This document shows positions 1-9,157 of a stretch of 64,000 bases of DNA, in pieces (position 1 is the stretch's first letter; each line of letters begins with the position of its first letter). Source of the DNA: an uncultured Clostridia bacterium. Its GTDB lineage: Bacteria > Bacillota > Clostridia > TANB77 > CAG-508. Below the pieces are notes generated by a model. The model searched no databases. It was not told where the DNA came from and saw only the letters and a program-made list of their open reading frames with translations. The stretch is from the NCBI GenBank assembly GCA_949388605.1, contig CASKJV010000005.1, positions 1 to 64,000 of the forward strand. Reading direction: 5' to 3'. Both the position numbers and the translations under genes were made by a program.

Positions 1-52
1 CTTTCAATATTTTATTTTCAATTTACATGTGACATATCTATTTTAAACCTAT
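1..52 (-). mobile_element. Terminal end of an IS copy, cut by window edge
   Basis: These 52 bases match the right end of the IS at 23260-24419 (its last ~50 bases) almost perfectly, including the inverted-repeat core GTGACATAT and the terminal AAACCTAT. In the complete copy the transposase starts just inside this end and reads leftwards, so the rest of this copy should lie outside the window to the left. No coding sequence is visible in the part present. Confidence 0.8.
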
Positions 53-66
53 AATTTGCTATTATA

Positions 67-226
67 GAACAAACGTAGATTATATGATAATTACAAAATA
101 CAAAAATTTACTAAATCGTCCACGTATTTGTTCGAAGTGCCGATTTTGTTGTACAAAATCGTGTGCAAAAATTAGCGAAGCTGTTATTTAATAGGAACTG
201 CTAAGCACTTTCCTACTAAATAACAA
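67..226. repeat. Three-hairpin intergenic repeat, copy 1
   Basis: This is a full copy of a dispersed element. Hairpin 1 is closed by GAACAAA/TTTGTTC, hairpin 2 is GATTTTGT-TGT-ACAAAATC inside the frame GCCG...GTGTGCAAA, and hairpin 3 has arms ATTTAATAGGAA and TTTCCTACTAAAT. A short extra hairpin (TGGATAATTCAGTAAA with its complement) follows at about 230-268. It sits directly downstream of the deacetylase gene. Other copies begin near 10531, 12084, 45639 and 47291. Confidence 0.75.
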
Positions 227-274
227 AAATGGATAATTCAGTAAACATGAATTTTACTAAATTATCCACATATT

Positions 275-1255
275 TTATTTAAATATTTCGTAAAAGTTCT
301 TAAATGTATACCCCTCATTTTTATAATATTGAATTATATCTGGAAGAGTTTCTACTGTTTGTTGTTTATCATTTGCGTCATGCATAAGTAAAACTATACT
401 GTTTTGATTTCTCTTTGTTTCTAACATCTCTTGCATACAGGCTTCTTTTGTTTTCTTGTTTTCAGCATCTCCTGTTAAACAATTCCAATTTGTATATGCA
501 ATACCATAGTTTCTAAAAAGCTCTCTTGCTTCTGCTTTTATATTTTCATAATGTCCTCCACTAGATCCTCCTGGAAATCTAAATAGATATGAGTTATAAT
601 CTGGATTTCCTAAAGCATTTTTTATACTATTTTCACACTCTATAAATTCTTGAAAAACTGTGTCTTTACTTTCATATATTTGAGAATATTTATGTGAATA
701 TCCATGATTGGCTATATAGTGTCCCTCTTCAAATTCTCTTTTTAAAGTATTTGGATATAGTTGGACTCTTGCTCCAAGAACAAAAAATGTTGCTTTTACA
801 TCATTTTCTTTTAATATATCTAAAATTTGTGGTGTTACATCTTTGGATGGTCCATCATCAAAAGTTAAATATACTTGTTTTTCTTCAGAATAATATATAT
901 CTTTTATTAAATTGGGAGCATTTTCATTAAAAACAGGCATAGTAGTTTTATTTATACTTTCCATATCATGTATAGGAATTTGCATATGTGTTCCATTATA
1001 TTCTATTTCATTTTTACTGCTCTTTTTAATATTTTTTTCTGAAATTGTTTCCACATTATTTTCATTAATATTTTGAGTATTCTCTTTATCTAAGCTTGCT
1101 TCTTTTTTATAGCTTTTTATGATACTACCAGTAGACAATACTACAATAAATAAAATAACTATAATTAGTATAACAAGACTTACTTTTTTTATATTTAATT
1201 TATTTTTTTTTGCAAGATTAAATTCTTCTTCATAATCTTCCATTCCATATAGCAT
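275..1255 (-). CDS. Membrane-anchored polysaccharide deacetylase (NodB domain)
   Basis: A 326-residue protein with a short cytoplasmic N-terminus, one transmembrane helix at about residues 23-45, a polar linker, and a C-terminal NodB homology domain. The metal-binding motif TFDDGPS is at about residue 130 and a second conserved stretch, HGYSHKYS, is at about 184; RFPGGSSGG fits motif 3. The family removes acetyl groups from peptidoglycan or other wall glycans outside the membrane (PdaA/PgdA-like). A good RBS (AGGAG, 9 bases before the ATG) supports the start. The substrate cannot be told from sequence alone. Confidence 0.88.
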   Translation of the reverse strand: MLYGMEDYEEEFNLAKKNKLNIKKVSLVILIIVILFIVVLSTGSIIKSYKKEASLDKENTQNINENNVETISEKNIKKSSKNEIEYNGTHMQIPIHDMESINKTTMPVFNENAPNLIKDIYYSEEKQVYLTFDDGPSKDVTPQILDILKENDVKATFFVLGARVQLYPNTLKREFEEGHYIANHGYSHKYSQIYESKDTVFQEFIECENSIKNALGNPDYNSYLFRFPGGSSGGHYENIKAEARELFRNYGIAYTNWNCLTGDAENKKTKEACMQEMLETKRNQNSIVLLMHDANDKQQTVETLPDIIQYYKNEGYTFKNFYEIFK

Positions 1256-1383
1256 AATCTATCTCTCCTAACAATATTATTATATAATATTTTGTCAAAA
1301 ATTCAATACTTTAATAGATTTTTGACAATTAGAATTAATTTTTATGCATATTTTTCTATTATATAACAATAAATTACAAATAA

Positions 1384-1418
1384 TAAAATGCCTTCAAGTA
1401 AACTTGAAGACATTTTAT
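1384..1418 (-). terminator. Terminator downstream of the P-type ATPase
   Basis: Stem ATAAAATG.CTTCAAG with its complement around a 4-base loop, followed on the minus strand by a T-rich stretch. It lies 80 bases past the stop codon of the ATPase gene. Confidence 0.75.
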
Positions 1419-1497
1419 ATATCTATAAAAATTGTAATTATAAAGTATATTAAATAAAGTTTATTAAATAAAATATTCACAATATTTTCAACTTCTT

Positions 1498-4209
1498 CTA
1501 TTCATCTTTTGTTCCATTTATTTTTAAAAGTTTAAATATTTCAACAATTACTAATGGAGCAAATACTAGTAATATTGTTTCTTCTAATTTGTGTAATGGT
1601 AATACTACTATTCCAAATATTCCTCTTAATGCAGGAACAAATAAAACTGTAAGCATCAATAATGCTGATACAAATATTGCAAGAATCAATTTACTATTAT
1701 TAAAAGGATTTGATTTAAATACTGACTCTTTATTATTTCTAATATTAAATACATGAACTAGTTCTGAAAGTGCTAGTACTGTAAATGCCATTGTTTGAGC
1801 AACTTCTATTTTGGTTTCAACTAAAGTTAATCCTTCTATTGGCTCTGTTGTAGCTAATCCTAATATAAATGCTGATAATGTAAGTAAACCTATCATAACA
1901 CCTTGATAAATAATTCTCCATGTCATACCTTTTGTAAATATACCTTTGTTTTTTAATGGTTTCCTTTTCATAATTCCTTTTTCAGCTGGATCAACAGCTA
2001 ATGCTAATGCTGGAAGCGAATCTGTAACTAAATTTATCCATAAAATTTGCACTGGTAATAAAACATCTAACGAATTTATATATTCATTTGATATTCCAAA
2101 ATGACTTGCAAATACTGGTGTTAATAGAATTGCTAAAAATAATACTACTATTTCCCCAACATTACTTGATAGTAAAAATGCTATAGCTTTTAGAATATTG
2201 TTATATATTCTTCTTCCTTCTTCAACTGCAGAAACTACTGTTGCAAAATTGTCATCTGTTAAAATAACATCTGCTGCTTCTTTAGCAACATCTGTACCTA
2301 CAACACCCATTGCACAACCAATATCTGCTTTCTTTAATGCTGGTGCATCATTTACACCATCACCTGTCATAGCAACTATTTCTCCATTTGCTTGCCAAGC
2401 TTTTACTATACGTACTTTATGTTCTGGAGAAACTCTAGCATAAACTGAAATATTTTTAACTTTTTTAGTTAATTCTTCATCTGTCATTTTTTCAAGTTCA
2501 CTACCAGTTATAGCTTCTTTTTCATTTTTCAAAATTCCTAATTCTTTTGCTATAGCTGTTGCTGTTATTTTATGATCACCTGTAATCATAACAGTTTTTA
2601 TTCCTGCTGAAATACATTTTTTAACAGCTTCTTTTGCTTCTTCTCTTGGTGGATCTATCATTCCAACCATACCAACAAAAGTTAGTCCTGTTTCTAATTT
2701 TTGAATATCTTCATCTGTTAAAGGATGATTTATAACTTTGTATGCTGCAGCTAATACTCTTAATGCATTTTGAGCCATTGTTTTATTAGCTTCTTGAATT
2801 CTTTCTTTGTAATTGCTTAAATCTGATAAAACTTCTCCTTTTTTTTGATAAGAAGTACAACATGTAAGTAATTCATCAACTCCACCTTTTGTGAAAACAT
2901 AGAATTGTTCACCAATTTTGTGTACAGTTGTCATTAATTTTCTGTCTGAATCAAATGGTAATTCAGCAACTCTTGGATAATTTTCAAGTTTAAATCCTAC
3001 TTTATTCCCCATATCTATTAAAGCTGTTTCTGTTGGATCACCTGTTAATGTTCCATCTTCTGCAACTTTAGTATCATTACAAAGCATTTCTGCTTGGAAT
3101 AACAATGTATTTTCTTCATTAAATTCTGTAACTTTTTCTAAGTCTACTAATTCAGCATTTGTAAATATTTTTTTAACAGTCATTTTATTTTGTGTTAATG
3201 TTCCTGTTTTATCAGAACAAATAACTGATGCACTTCCTAAAGTTTCAACAGCTGGTAATTTTTTTACAATAGCATTTCTTTTTACCATTCTTTGAACTCC
3301 AATAGCAAGAACTATTGTAGATACTGCTGCTAACCCTTCTGGTATGGCTGCAACAGCAAGTGAAACAGCTGTCATAAACATATTAAGTGGTGCTTTTCCA
3401 TAAAGCATACCAACAATAAATATTACTACACATATTGCAAGTGCTGCAATACCAAGTGTTTTTCCTAACCCATTTAATTTTTTTTGAAGTGGTGTTTCAG
3501 AATCTTCAACTTCACTTATCATTTCAGCAATTTTACCAACTTCAGTTTTCATTCCAGTTTCAACAACAATACCTTTTCCTCTACCATATGTTAATAAGCT
3601 AGAAGAAAATAACATATTTTTTCTATCTCCTATTCCCACACTTTCATCTTCAATTGTATCTGAAATCTTGTCTACAGGAACAGATTCTCCTGTTAAAGCT
3701 GATTCTTGAGATTTTAAATTTATTGCTTCCACAATTCTTAAATCTGCTGGAATGAAATCACCAGTATCTAATACAACAATATCTCCTGGTACTAAGTCTG
3801 CTGATTGTACAACTTGTAGTTTTCCAGCTCTCATTACTTTAGCAACATGACTACTCAATTTTTGTAATGCCTCTAAAGATTTTTCAGCCTTATTTTCTTG
3901 AGCAACACCAATTATGGCATTTACAACAACAACTATTAAAATAATAATTGTATCTGTAATTCCTTCTCCTTGTTGTATGCCAACAATTCCAGATACTACA
4001 GCAGCAATAATTAAAACAATAATCATAAAATCTTTAAATTGTTCTAAAAATTTAACTAATAAAGATTTTTTTTGTTTTGCCTTTAATTCATTACGTCCAT
4101 ATTTCTCATAACGTTTATTTACTTCGTCTTGAGATAATCCATTTTGAACATCGGTTTTAAGTTCTTTTGCAGTTTCTTTTACTGACTTATTAAACCACTT
4201 TTCTTCCAT
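1498..4209 (-). CDS. P-type (P2A) Ca2+/Mn2+-transporting ATPase
   Basis: A 903-residue P-type ATPase of the usual length for bacterial SERCA/PMR1-like pumps. Visible in order: N-terminal cation ATPase domain, actuator motif LTGES, the M4 ion-binding stretch AAIPEGL, phosphorylation motif DKTGTLT, hinge MTGDGVNDAPA, and the M6 motif NLVTDSLPALAL. The PEGL and N..TD residues are those of calcium/manganese pumps. The gene lies downstream of an alpha/beta hydrolase gene and, further upstream, of a yybP-ykoY-type riboswitch. I therefore infer that its physiological role is Mn2+ (or Ca2+) efflux, as in other riboswitch-linked pumps. RBS AGGAGAGG precedes the ATG. Confidence 0.93.
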   Translation of the reverse strand: MEEKWFNKSVKETAKELKTDVQNGLSQDEVNKRYEKYGRNELKAKQKKSLLVKFLEQFKDFMIIVLIIAAVVSGIVGIQQGEGITDTIIILIVVVVNAIIGVAQENKAEKSLEALQKLSSHVAKVMRAGKLQVVQSADLVPGDIVVLDTGDFIPADLRIVEAINLKSQESALTGESVPVDKISDTIEDESVGIGDRKNMLFSSSLLTYGRGKGIVVETGMKTEVGKIAEMISEVEDSETPLQKKLNGLGKTLGIAALAICVVIFIVGMLYGKAPLNMFMTAVSLAVAAIPEGLAAVSTIVLAIGVQRMVKRNAIVKKLPAVETLGSASVICSDKTGTLTQNKMTVKKIFTNAELVDLEKVTEFNEENTLLFQAEMLCNDTKVAEDGTLTGDPTETALIDMGNKVGFKLENYPRVAELPFDSDRKLMTTVHKIGEQFYVFTKGGVDELLTCCTSYQKKGEVLSDLSNYKERIQEANKTMAQNALRVLAAAYKVINHPLTDEDIQKLETGLTFVGMVGMIDPPREEAKEAVKKCISAGIKTVMITGDHKITATAIAKELGILKNEKEAITGSELEKMTDEELTKKVKNISVYARVSPEHKVRIVKAWQANGEIVAMTGDGVNDAPALKKADIGCAMGVVGTDVAKEAADVILTDDNFATVVSAVEEGRRIYNNILKAIAFLLSSNVGEIVVLFLAILLTPVFASHFGISNEYINSLDVLLPVQILWINLVTDSLPALALAVDPAEKGIMKRKPLKNKGIFTKGMTWRIIYQGVMIGLLTLSAFILGLATTEPIEGLTLVETKIEVAQTMAFTVLALSELVHVFNIRNNKESVFKSNPFNNSKLILAIFVSALLMLTVLFVPALRGIFGIVVLPLHKLEETILLVFAPLVIVEIFKLLKINGTKDE

Positions 4210-4314
4210 TTTAATTCCTCTCCTTTTTATTTAATATATTTTTAAAATATTGTTAATATCTTCAGAAGTTCTTTCATTTGTAATAACAATATTAAAATTC
4301 TTGTTAAATCATAT

Positions 4315-5202
4315 TTAAACTCCTTTATTTAGGAAGTTTATTATTTCATTTGCTAAGATTTCTTCTTTTCCTTTATAACCATGATCTGCACCATCAATAA
4401 AATTTATATCCTTATTTTTATTAATTATTTTTTTATTTAGAATTTCAACTAATTCGTCTGCTTGTTGTTCTATCATTTCATTATTGTTTCCCCATCTCAT
4501 AAATAATGGAATATCTATATTATTTAATTCTTCAAAATTGTAATCTTTATTACTATATTGCGCAAAATTAATTTCTTTATTATATTTAGCGTATCTTAAA
4601 AAAGTTTTTACACTTACTGGATGGATAAAGCTTTCTTTTGGCATTAAATCTAAAATTTCTTTTTTGGCTTCTTTGTTTTCTGCAAATGATAAGATTTTTT
4701 CAAAATTTGTAGTTAAGAATATTTTTAAAGTTCTTGGTATATCTATTAATGATAATAATATAATTCCTTTTACATATTTAATTAATTCTGAATTTTCATT
4801 TTTTAATTTGTTATATGTGTAAACAATTTTTGTAGTTCCTAAACTATGACCTTGCAAATAAATTTCTTCATATCCAAGTTCAATAGCTTTTAATATAGCT
4901 CCTTTTATATCATGATAAGATTCTATAGGATCTTCATAAGTTGCTCCCCCCAAAAGCTTTATTTGCTTTTCATCTATATTTTTTCTGATATATTTTACTA
5001 GTTCGCTTCCACGATTATTAAATGCAAAATAGTCAAATCCATTTTCATAAGCTTTTTTAGCAATCGATTTATCTCTATCTTTAAAGCAATTACTACTCAT
5101 TCCATGGATTGAAATTATGATTTTTTTAAAATTATTTTTTATTATATATCCATCATTTAGAACTCCGTCTGTAGCTCTAAAATTAATAATTTCTGTACTC
5201 AA
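4315..5202 (-). CDS. Alpha/beta hydrolase
   Basis: A 295-residue alpha/beta hydrolase fold protein. The oxyanion-hole stretch SIHGMSSN is at about residue 32, the nucleophile elbow GHSLGT is near residue 118 and the catalytic His candidate is in DGADHGY near the C-terminus. It starts with TTG (AAAGGAAATAAAATA-TTG). No signal peptide is seen, so it is probably cytoplasmic; the substrate is unknown. It is the first gene after the manganese-type riboswitch and is followed after about 105 bases by the P-type ATPase, so the two are probably co-transcribed. Confidence 0.8.
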   Translation of the reverse strand: MSTEIINFRATDGVLNDGYIIKNNFKKIIISIHGMSSNCFKDRDKSIAKKAYENGFDYFAFNNRGSELVKYIRKNIDEKQIKLLGGATYEDPIESYHDIKGAILKAIELGYEEIYLQGHSLGTTKIVYTYNKLKNENSELIKYVKGIILLSLIDIPRTLKIFLTTNFEKILSFAENKEAKKEILDLMPKESFIHPVSVKTFLRYAKYNKEINFAQYSNKDYNFEELNNIDIPLFMRWGNNNEMIEQQADELVEILNKKIINKNKDINFIDGADHGYKGKEEILANEIINFLNKGV

Positions 5203-5305
5203 TATTTTATTTCCTTTCTAACTTTTTAACAAAATTTCCCAAAGACTTTATAATATAGAAATCTCCTATAATATAACACAAGTAGTCATACCAAAGTTTG
5301 TATAA

Positions 5306-5346
5306 TTCTTTATTTATTAAGAAGTTCAGAGGAGTTTTCTACTAAA
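5306..5346. repeat. Hairpin-3 repeat, solo copy
   Basis: The sequence TTTATTTATTAAGAAGTTC, a short loop, then TTTTCTACTAAATAAA is the hairpin-3 part of the intergenic repeat family without hairpins 1 and 2. It lies between the riboswitch terminator and the hydrolase start codon, so it would be part of the mRNA leader. Confidence 0.55.
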
Positions 5347-5354
5347 TAAAATAA

Positions 5355-5478
5355 GACTCTTAAAGAAATAAGCTTCAAAAATAGTTTATTTCTTTAAAAG
5401 TCTCACTCCTTTACAGGTTACTAACCAGATATAAATCGAGATTGTTGATTAGTAATTTTCAAGTTACTCCCTCTTAAA
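5355..5478 (-). promoter_or_regulatory. yybP-ykoY-type (Mn2+) riboswitch with terminator
   Basis: On the minus strand the leader begins TTTAAGAGGGAGTAAC and ends GAGTGAGACTTTTAAA. This matches the yybP-ykoY pattern GGGGAGUA...GAGACCUUU, and TTTAAGAG pairs with CTTTTAAA as P1. The P1 3' strand (5393-5400) is also the start of a strong hairpin, GACT.TTAAAGAAATAA with its complement (5355-5402), followed by a T-rich run. That is a classic mutually exclusive antiterminator/terminator arrangement, in which bound metal would allow read-through into the hydrolase and ATPase genes. The assignment is by eye; a covariance-model search was not possible. Confidence 0.72.
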
Positions 5479-5490
5479 TTTTCTATTAAA

Positions 5491-5519
5491 ATTATACTAA
5501 ATAGTAAAATTTTTTTCAA
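5491..5519 (-). promoter_or_regulatory. Promoter of the riboswitch operon
   Basis: On the minus strand -35 TTGAAA (5514-5519) and -10 TATAAT (5491-5496) are separated by 17 bases and lie just upstream of the riboswitch aptamer. Confidence 0.65.
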
Positions 5520-5564
5520 GTATTTTCCAAAATTTTATTTAAAATCTGACGTGTTGCATTTCAC

Positions 5565-5585
5565 AGCTTAGGTGATATTATATTA
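5565..5585. repeat. Direct repeat flanking the 700-residue gene (distal side)
   Basis: AGCTTAGGTGATATTATATT recurs at 7798-7819 with a single inserted T, in the same orientation. The two copies bracket one gene and its terminator. Confidence 0.6.
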
Positions 5586-5629
5586 ATACATTAATATATT
5601 TTACTTTTCCAATAATCTTAACTCAAAAA

Positions 5630-5655
5630 CCCCACTGCAAATTAATGCAATGGGG
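5630..5655 (-). terminator. Terminator of the 700-residue gene
   Basis: Stem CCCCACTGCA/TGCAATGGGG with a 6-base loop, followed on the minus strand by TTTTTG. It starts a few bases past the stop codon at 5662. Confidence 0.85.
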
Positions 5656-5661
5656 CTTATA

Positions 5662-7764
5662 TTATTCAAACATACTAATTGCTTTAATACAATCTGATGT
5701 TTTCATAAAAATAATCATTTCAGAAATATCTGTTATTGTAACTGTTGGAATCCATGGATTCTTTTCACTTAAAACACATTTTAAAGGAATATTAACTGTT
5801 ACAAATCCTCTTTTCTTTTTCAATGCTGACTGCCATATTAATGATGTCTTTCCAAATTTTTTGGCATCGTTTCCAGTCATATTCCATTTGTAATAAAGTT
5901 CAAGTATTTTCTTACTCTCACTAAAAGTTGGCAAATATGCAACAGCATTAGCTTTAGTCAAAATTTCAGTTGTAACCCCATTTGGGCTATCAATTCCAGG
6001 TGCAACAATACAATTAAAAACTTTGAAACCTAATTTTTCAAACTGTACTATAGCTTCAAGTCCTCTTCTATCCTGATCTGGAGTTGTTTCTGCATTTGTT
6101 TCATCTTTTTCGATAGGATATAAGCAATCTCCACCTGTATCTACACCTAAAATAGTATCAATAACATCATCTGTATTTTTACTAATATGCTCAATAACAG
6201 TCTGAATTTTAGAAAATAATTTCCCATCTTCTTTATCAATAATCAAATAGGAGTTTATTCCAATTTCAGAAGGTACATTTTCGAAAAATCTACCTTCTCC
6301 ATTAGTTTCTTCATTACAAAGATAAACTTCATCTTCTAAAATTTCTTTAGGATTTGAAATTTTTCTTTCTTCATTCATTTCACCTTTTTCATTTTGAGAT
6401 TGTGTCTTTTCAGTGCGAATAGAAATTACATTTTTACATCCTTTAAGTAAAAATTTTCCTACCATTGTTGCCTGAATAATATCAGAACCACCGCCAATAG
6501 CTACTGCAACTACATTGCTTCCAGAAACAATTGATTTATCTGTAATTTTCACATTAATTTTTTCAAGAAATTCACATTTTACATTGTAATCATTGTTTAC
6601 ACCTTTAAAAACGAATTTATAATTTTCTAATTCTAAAGGTTTTTTTGCCTTTTCTGCAATATCTGCAATAAATACTGTACATACACCAAACTCATTTTCA
6701 TTTTTATTGATTTTGGCTTTTGCTAATCCATAAACATTAGCAAAAATTGGAAGTACAATCTTTATAGCATCATCTATAGGCTTCATACTTCCAGTCTTCT
6801 TAAAAAAGTTAACTGCATTTGATAATGATGCAGGAGCATAATAAAGCAGTATTCCTTTATTACTAATCCCATCTTTTGTTAGTTCTTTTGTTAACATTTC
6901 TTTAACTTGAACTGGAAGATTAATATAACTTTTTTTAACTTCCTTTGCATCTGTTGGCGAATAAATCCTTATAAGATTGCATATTTTTACAATTGCAAAA
7001 TCTTCTTTACTTACACAATCTAATTTAAGTATTTTAGCTCTTTCAATTAGATATGTATTATATGCATTTAGTGCTGTTTCATTTTTGCGTATCAGAGAGT
7101 TAATAGCATTATTAGCTAATTTAAAATTTTTCCAATAATTTTCAGTAATAATAATACTTCCATTACTTACATTATGGCCTGCTGCTCCAGCAATATCATA
7201 AAATACATGAAGCATATAAAAATTTAAGCTTTTAGGATCAATTCCCTGTAAAGGTAACAAATTTGCAGGTAGGTTTTCAGATTGAATAAATTGTCCCATA
7301 TTGAATTTTGTTTTTAGTCCTTCCAAAATAATCTGCTGGTATTCAGCGGAAAGAGCTAAAAATGTTGGAGATAATACCGGCCTTTTCTTTAATCCTTCAT
7401 ATAAGATTTCATCATGATCTACTGATTGTAATTTTAATTCTCTTTCAATTTGTTCTACAAAAGAAACAATCTTTCCTAAATCATTAATGACTAAATATGC
7501 TTGCATAGCATATTCATCAGCATTAGTTTTCAATGTGCCACGAGTATACTGCTGAATTTCAGCAAAACTTTTTTTAGTAAGTTTTACGTCATCAGACTGA
7601 CATTCTGTGAAATGTTCATAATCTCCTTCAAGTACCCATTTAAGTAAATCTAAACTTAATTTTGTACGTTTGAATTCCATTTCAGAAACACTTTCACCTT
7701 CTGGAGTTCCATTTACATTTCCTTTGAGCCATTCTAACTCTGGAGCATTCATTATTGCATACAT
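5662..7764 (-). CDS. Unknown 700-residue protein, possible DUF1152-like region
   Basis: The start is placed at 7764 because GGAGG lies 8 bases before that ATG; an ATG 15 bases further upstream overlaps the RBS. The N-terminal 300 residues are helical and unfamiliar. The C-terminal half has glycine-rich stretches, VAIGGGSDIIQATMVGKF and GVDTGGDCLYP, then a DQDRRGLEAI motif. These resemble the archaeal/bacterial DUF1152 family (nucleotide-binding-like), but I hold this loosely. No membrane segment is seen. The gene stands alone with its own terminator, between two near-identical 21-22-base direct repeats, which suggests it travels as a single-gene cassette. Confidence 0.6.
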   Translation of the reverse strand: MYAIMNAPELEWLKGNVNGTPEGESVSEMEFKRTKLSLDLLKWVLEGDYEHFTECQSDDVKLTKKSFAEIQQYTRGTLKTNADEYAMQAYLVINDLGKIVSFVEQIERELKLQSVDHDEILYEGLKKRPVLSPTFLALSAEYQQIILEGLKTKFNMGQFIQSENLPANLLPLQGIDPKSLNFYMLHVFYDIAGAAGHNVSNGSIIITENYWKNFKLANNAINSLIRKNETALNAYNTYLIERAKILKLDCVSKEDFAIVKICNLIRIYSPTDAKEVKKSYINLPVQVKEMLTKELTKDGISNKGILLYYAPASLSNAVNFFKKTGSMKPIDDAIKIVLPIFANVYGLAKAKINKNENEFGVCTVFIADIAEKAKKPLELENYKFVFKGVNNDYNVKCEFLEKINVKITDKSIVSGSNVVAVAIGGGSDIIQATMVGKFLLKGCKNVISIRTEKTQSQNEKGEMNEERKISNPKEILEDEVYLCNEETNGEGRFFENVPSEIGINSYLIIDKEDGKLFSKIQTVIEHISKNTDDVIDTILGVDTGGDCLYPIEKDETNAETTPDQDRRGLEAIVQFEKLGFKVFNCIVAPGIDSPNGVTTEILTKANAVAYLPTFSESKKILELYYKWNMTGNDAKKFGKTSLIWQSALKKKRGFVTVNIPLKCVLSEKNPWIPTVTITDISEMIIFMKTSDCIKAISMFE

Positions 7765-7797
7765 TTTTTGTACCTCCATGATTATAATGTTATAAAA

Positions 7798-7819
7798 AGC
7801 TTAGGTGATTATTATATTA
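7798..7819. repeat. Direct repeat flanking the 700-residue gene (proximal side)
   Basis: Partner of the repeat at 5565-5585: AGCTTAGGTGAT, one extra T, then ATTATATTA. It lies about 35 bases upstream of the start codon, where it could also act as an operator. Confidence 0.6.
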
Positions 7820-7951
7820 CATCCTTAAATTTATGTCAACTTTTCATTAAAATTATTATACTATAATGTTACAACTATTAAATATATAATATAATGGCGT
7901 TATCGTTAATACAAATTACTATTATTTTAAAGAAAATTATGGCAAATAAAT

Positions 7952-7980
7952 TTGACAATAAAATAAATTCATTATATAAT
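7952..7980 (+). promoter_or_regulatory. Consensus sigma-A promoter for the PHP gene
   Basis: TTGACA and TATAAT with exactly 17 bases between them, 80 bases upstream of the PHP-domain start codon. Confidence 0.8.
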
Positions 7981-8060
7981 ATTATTGTTTTATGTTAACA
8001 ACAATGTTATAGATGAGTATTCTCATTTTCAATTCAGCTAAGACAACGGGAGGAATATTT

Positions 8061-9047
8061 ATGCTATTCAATCAAAACATCAACACTGCAAAAGAACTTT
8101 TATCTTTAGGACATCAAACCGAATATGATCATCATATTCACACAAAATATTCAGATGGTTCTTTTACTTTAAGAGAAATCATTAAATTTGCACAAAATTC
8201 AAATTTGAAACGAATTGTCATTACAGATCATAATAAAATCTTAGAATGTTCAAATGAATTGAAATCAATTTCAAAAGAGGATTTAGGAGATTTAAAAGTT
8301 TTTGTAGGTTCTGAAATTGGTTGTAAAATTTTAGACCAAACAACTGGTGTATACATTCCAATCGAACTTATTTACTATGGTCCTAACCCAGAAAATGTAC
8401 AATCATTTATTAATCAATATCATTATGAAATGGTTCCACAAGATGAACAACTTCAATTCTTAATTAAGCAATGTGACAAACACCATCTAAAACATTCTGA
8501 AAATTTGAAAACGCCAAAAGGAATATTTGCTACTGAATACTTATGTAAAGATTTAATAAAGTATCCTGAAAACAAAGCTTTTTTTGATGCAACACATCCA
8601 ATCGTTTATACTTCCCCAAAATTATTTTTCAAAAAGTTTTGTATTCATCCTAGTAGTGATTTTTATATTGATACTACAAAAAAATTGCCACTAGTAACTG
8701 ATGTAGCAAATATGGCTCTTGAAAATGGTGGCACTACAATTGTTGCACATCCTTGCTTATATATTTATGAGAATAAAGATAATGTTTTATCGTTTTTAAA
8801 CTATGTTTTAACAACGTCAAAAACCGCTGGTATAGAAGTATTTCATTCTGCTCATACATTTGAACAAAGAGCTTATCTGTACGAATTTGCAAAACAACAT
8901 AACCTTTTGATAGGTGGCGGTAGTGATTTTCATTCTGGCCCAGATACAATTATTGGATTTGGTAGAAGAAATCAAGTTCTTTCTTTATCTGGTAATGACT
9001 TTGATTGGATTGAAAATATTTATACTGATAATTCTGATAAGAAATAA
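8061..9047 (+). CDS. PHP-domain phosphoesterase
   Basis: A 328-residue protein starting at 8061, where GGGAGGA stands at ideal distance; an upstream ATG at 8013 has no RBS. Metal-binding PHP motifs are visible in order: HIHTKYSDG near residue 25, ITDHN near 55, a GSEIG glutamate, IVAHPC around 230 and SDFHSG near 290. PHP proteins hydrolyse phosphoesters such as histidinol phosphate or nucleotides using two or three metals. There are no his genes nearby, so I do not assign HisK. It is transcribed alone from a consensus promoter and ends at a strong bidirectional terminator. Confidence 0.85.
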   Translation: MLFNQNINTAKELLSLGHQTEYDHHIHTKYSDGSFTLREIIKFAQNSNLKRIVITDHNKILECSNELKSISKEDLGDLKVFVGSEIGCKILDQTTGVYIPIELIYYGPNPENVQSFINQYHYEMVPQDEQLQFLIKQCDKHHLKHSENLKTPKGIFATEYLCKDLIKYPENKAFFDATHPIVYTSPKLFFKKFCIHPSSDFYIDTTKKLPLVTDVANMALENGGTTIVAHPCLYIYENKDNVLSFLNYVLTTSKTAGIEVFHSAHTFEQRAYLYEFAKQHNLLIGGGSDFHSGPDTIIGFGRRNQVLSLSGNDFDWIENIYTDNSDKK

Positions 9048-9075
9048 TTCTTTAGAAAATGCTAATTTTCTATAA

Positions 9076-9114
9076 AAACAAACAGTCAACTAAAAAAAGT
9101 TGACTGTTTGTTTT
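9076..9114. terminator. Bidirectional terminator
   Basis: A 16-base perfect stem (AAACAAACAGTCAACT and its complement) with a short A-rich loop and a T-run on either strand. It separates the convergent PHP and surface-protein genes. Confidence 0.9.
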
Positions 9115-9157
9115 TTTTATTATCTTATTTTTTCAATTCCAATTTGTTATTTCAACT

